Below, piece after piece: positions 62,910 to 64,000 of a stretch of DNA of 64,000 bases. Origin of the DNA: Stutzerimonas xanthomarina (GTDB lineage: Bacteria > Pseudomonadota > Gammaproteobacteria > Pseudomonadales > Pseudomonadaceae); NCBI RefSeq assembly GCF_003935375.1, contig NZ_RHQM01000004.1:186001-250000 (forward strand), written 5' to 3'. Position 1 is the first letter of the stretch, and every line of letters starts with the position of its first letter. The notes beneath the pieces were generated by a model. The model was not told where the DNA came from, searched no databases, and saw only the letters and a program-made list of their open reading frames with translations. The translations under genes and the position numbers were made by a program.

Positions 62910-63641
62910 ATGAAATTCGACGACATCAAGAAGCTGCACCAGAAAAAGTACCGGACCGAGTTCGGGCATTTTCTGGTGGAGGGCGAGCATCTGGTGCTGG
63001 AGCTGCAGAAGGCGGGCTTGCATAACCCGCTGCTGCAACGCAGCGAGCTGTATGTGACCAGCACCTACGAGCACTGGCAAAGCCCGTTCAAGACCCACCT
63101 GATCAGCGATCGCCAGATGGCGCAGATCGCCGATACCAAAACCCCCCAAGGCATCGTTGCGCTGGTGCCGATGCCAGCGACAGGCGCGCCGGTTGCTGCG
63201 CCCCTCGCGGGCGAGCGCGCCATCTACCTGCATGAAATCCAGGACCCGGGCAACCTCGGCACCATCCTGCGCACCCTGGCCTGGTTCGGCAATTTTCGCT
63301 GCCTGCTCAGCCCAGGCAGCGTCGACCCATACAACCCCAAGGTCGTGCGTTCGAGCATGGGCGCTATCTTTCATGCGCCAATGGAGCTGGATGTTGGACT
63401 GGATTCGTTGCACACCCGCTTCGAACGCATCGCCTGCCTGGATATGAGCGGCGAGCCGGTACAATCGGCGAGTTTCCGCGCCTTCGATTGCTACCTGTTC
63501 GGCAACGAAGCCCGCGGCGTGCCACGCGAACAGCTGGCCTCACTCAAAGCCCAGCCATTCACGATTCCTGGCTGCGGCGCCATCGAATCGCTGAACCTGG
63601 CGGCGACGGTGAACATGTGCACCTATGAACTGAGCCGGTAG
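62910..63641 (+). CDS. RNA 2'-O-methyltransferase, SpoU/TrmH-type SPOUT family
   Basis: The 243-residue protein has the N-terminal substrate-binding domain of TrmH/RlmB-type enzymes (TEFGHFLVEGEHLVLEL) and the SPOUT knot: motif 1 QDPGNLGTILRTLAW, motif 2 YLFGNEARGVPRE, motif 3 PGCGAIESLNLAATVNMCTY (shown in part). It methylates a ribose in tRNA or rRNA. The exact target is uncertain. The gene follows the flavoprotein gene by 11 bases. Confidence 0.9.
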   Translation: MKFDDIKKLHQKKYRTEFGHFLVEGEHLVLELQKAGLHNPLLQRSELYVTSTYEHWQSPFKTHLISDRQMAQIADTKTPQGIVALVPMPATGAPVAAPLAGERAIYLHEIQDPGNLGTILRTLAWFGNFRCLLSPGSVDPYNPKVVRSSMGAIFHAPMELDVGLDSLHTRFERIACLDMSGEPVQSASFRAFDCYLFGNEARGVPREQLASLKAQPFTIPGCGAIESLNLAATVNMCTYELSR

Positions 63642-63822
63642 CGCCAGCTTATCCGGCCATTGCGCGCCAGTCGTTCGCCAGCCTTCCGGCAAGCACGCAG
63701 CGCAAAAAAGAATCCGCCCTTTGCGCGAGTTAACAGTTTTGCGCTTGTCGCGGTGCCGGTCGATGACAGCCCTACGAGCCCCACGCATCATGCTCGCTCG
63801 ACCTCGTGCCGCAGGCCCTCGC

Positions 63823-64000
63823 ATGCAACCTACCCTTTCTGATTCATTGCTGGACTACGCCGGGCAAAGCTCGCCAGGGCGCAGGCGCAGCCATAATGAA
63901 GATGCACTGCTCTGCGCGCCGGAGCTGGGGCTCTGGGCCATCGCCGACGGCATGGGTGGGCATCAATGCGGGGAGGTTGCAAGCAGCCTGGCACTGTCTG
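63823..64000 (+). CDS. PP2C-type serine/threonine phosphatase (partial, 3' end outside window)
   Basis: The first 59 codons give SLLDYAGQSSPGRRRSHNED followed by ALLCAPELGLWAIADGMGGH. RRSHNED and ADGMGGH are the first and second metal motifs of PP2C phosphatases, such as PppA/Stp1, which sit beside type VI secretion genes in pseudomonads. The neighbouring genes outside the window would show whether this is such a locus. The start ATG 63823 is used; an in-frame ATG at 63790 would add 11 residues. Confidence 0.85.
   Translation, partial: MQPTLSDSLLDYAGQSSPGRRRSHNEDALLCAPELGLWAIADGMGGHQCGEVASSLALS

Noticed and set aside
1-64000. tRNA, rRNA, CRISPR array or mobile element
   Set aside because: I saw no tRNA T-loop pattern in the right context, no regular spacer repeats, no transposase or integrase frame, and no rRNA sequence.

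Overview
The window is about 65% GC and carries gene families and intergenic palindromes typical of the Pseudomonas stutzeri group (Stutzerimonas), so it looks like chromosomal sequence from a gamma-proteobacterium of that kind. This assignment comes from recognising protein families and repeat types, not from a database search. I see no rRNA, tRNA, CRISPR array, intact insertion sequence or prophage. Coding density is high, and most genes lie in short runs of two to six.

Left part (1-11.4 kb): a Tat-exported gluconate 2-dehydrogenase subunit 3 cut by the window edge, gamma-glutamyltranspeptidase, an ABC1-kinase/short-chain dehydrogenase pair, then a signalling block made of a two-domain KaiC-like ATPase overlapping a soluble hybrid histidine kinase and followed by a membrane hybrid histidine kinase. 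A hairpin terminator closes the block.

Uptake island (11.6-22.7 kb): a 2-oxoglutarate/Fe(II) oxygenase, an alpha/beta hydrolase, a NitT/TauT/NMT1-type ABC importer and a cytidine-deaminase-fold nucleoside/nucleobase deaminase form one run. After an SDR, a frameshifted carboxymuconolactone-decarboxylase gene and an AraC regulator comes a second importer of the nucleoside (BMP) class that lacks its binding protein. Together they suggest uptake and modification of a nucleobase-like nitrogen heterocycle; this is inference.

Middle (22.7-35.3 kb): a dispersed repeat, a NERD nuclease-like protein, a ghost of a fic gene with its putative operator repeats, a SIMPL-domain protein, a DUF1992-like protein, a DAACS symporter, DUF3079, topoisomerase III, a Gre-like factor, a hydrolase, an SLC13 transporter, and a probable metal-handling run (His-rich small protein, HupE/UreJ, anchored protein, DUF3147).

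Right part (35.3-64 kb): two chemoreceptors, an MFS exporter, several hydrolases, small periplasmic or acidic proteins, AraC and LysE genes, DUF445, a second NitT/TauT-type ABC importer, HIT, an M20 peptidase, a ClpP-fold periplasmic protein, a CPBP protease with a probable frameshift, YciI and VOC proteins, a DUF1624 acyltransferase-like protein, RNase Z, dienelactone hydrolase, an ion channel, RlmE, a large FAD-dependent dehydrogenase, a SPOUT RNA methyltransferase, and the start of a PP2C phosphatase at the edge.
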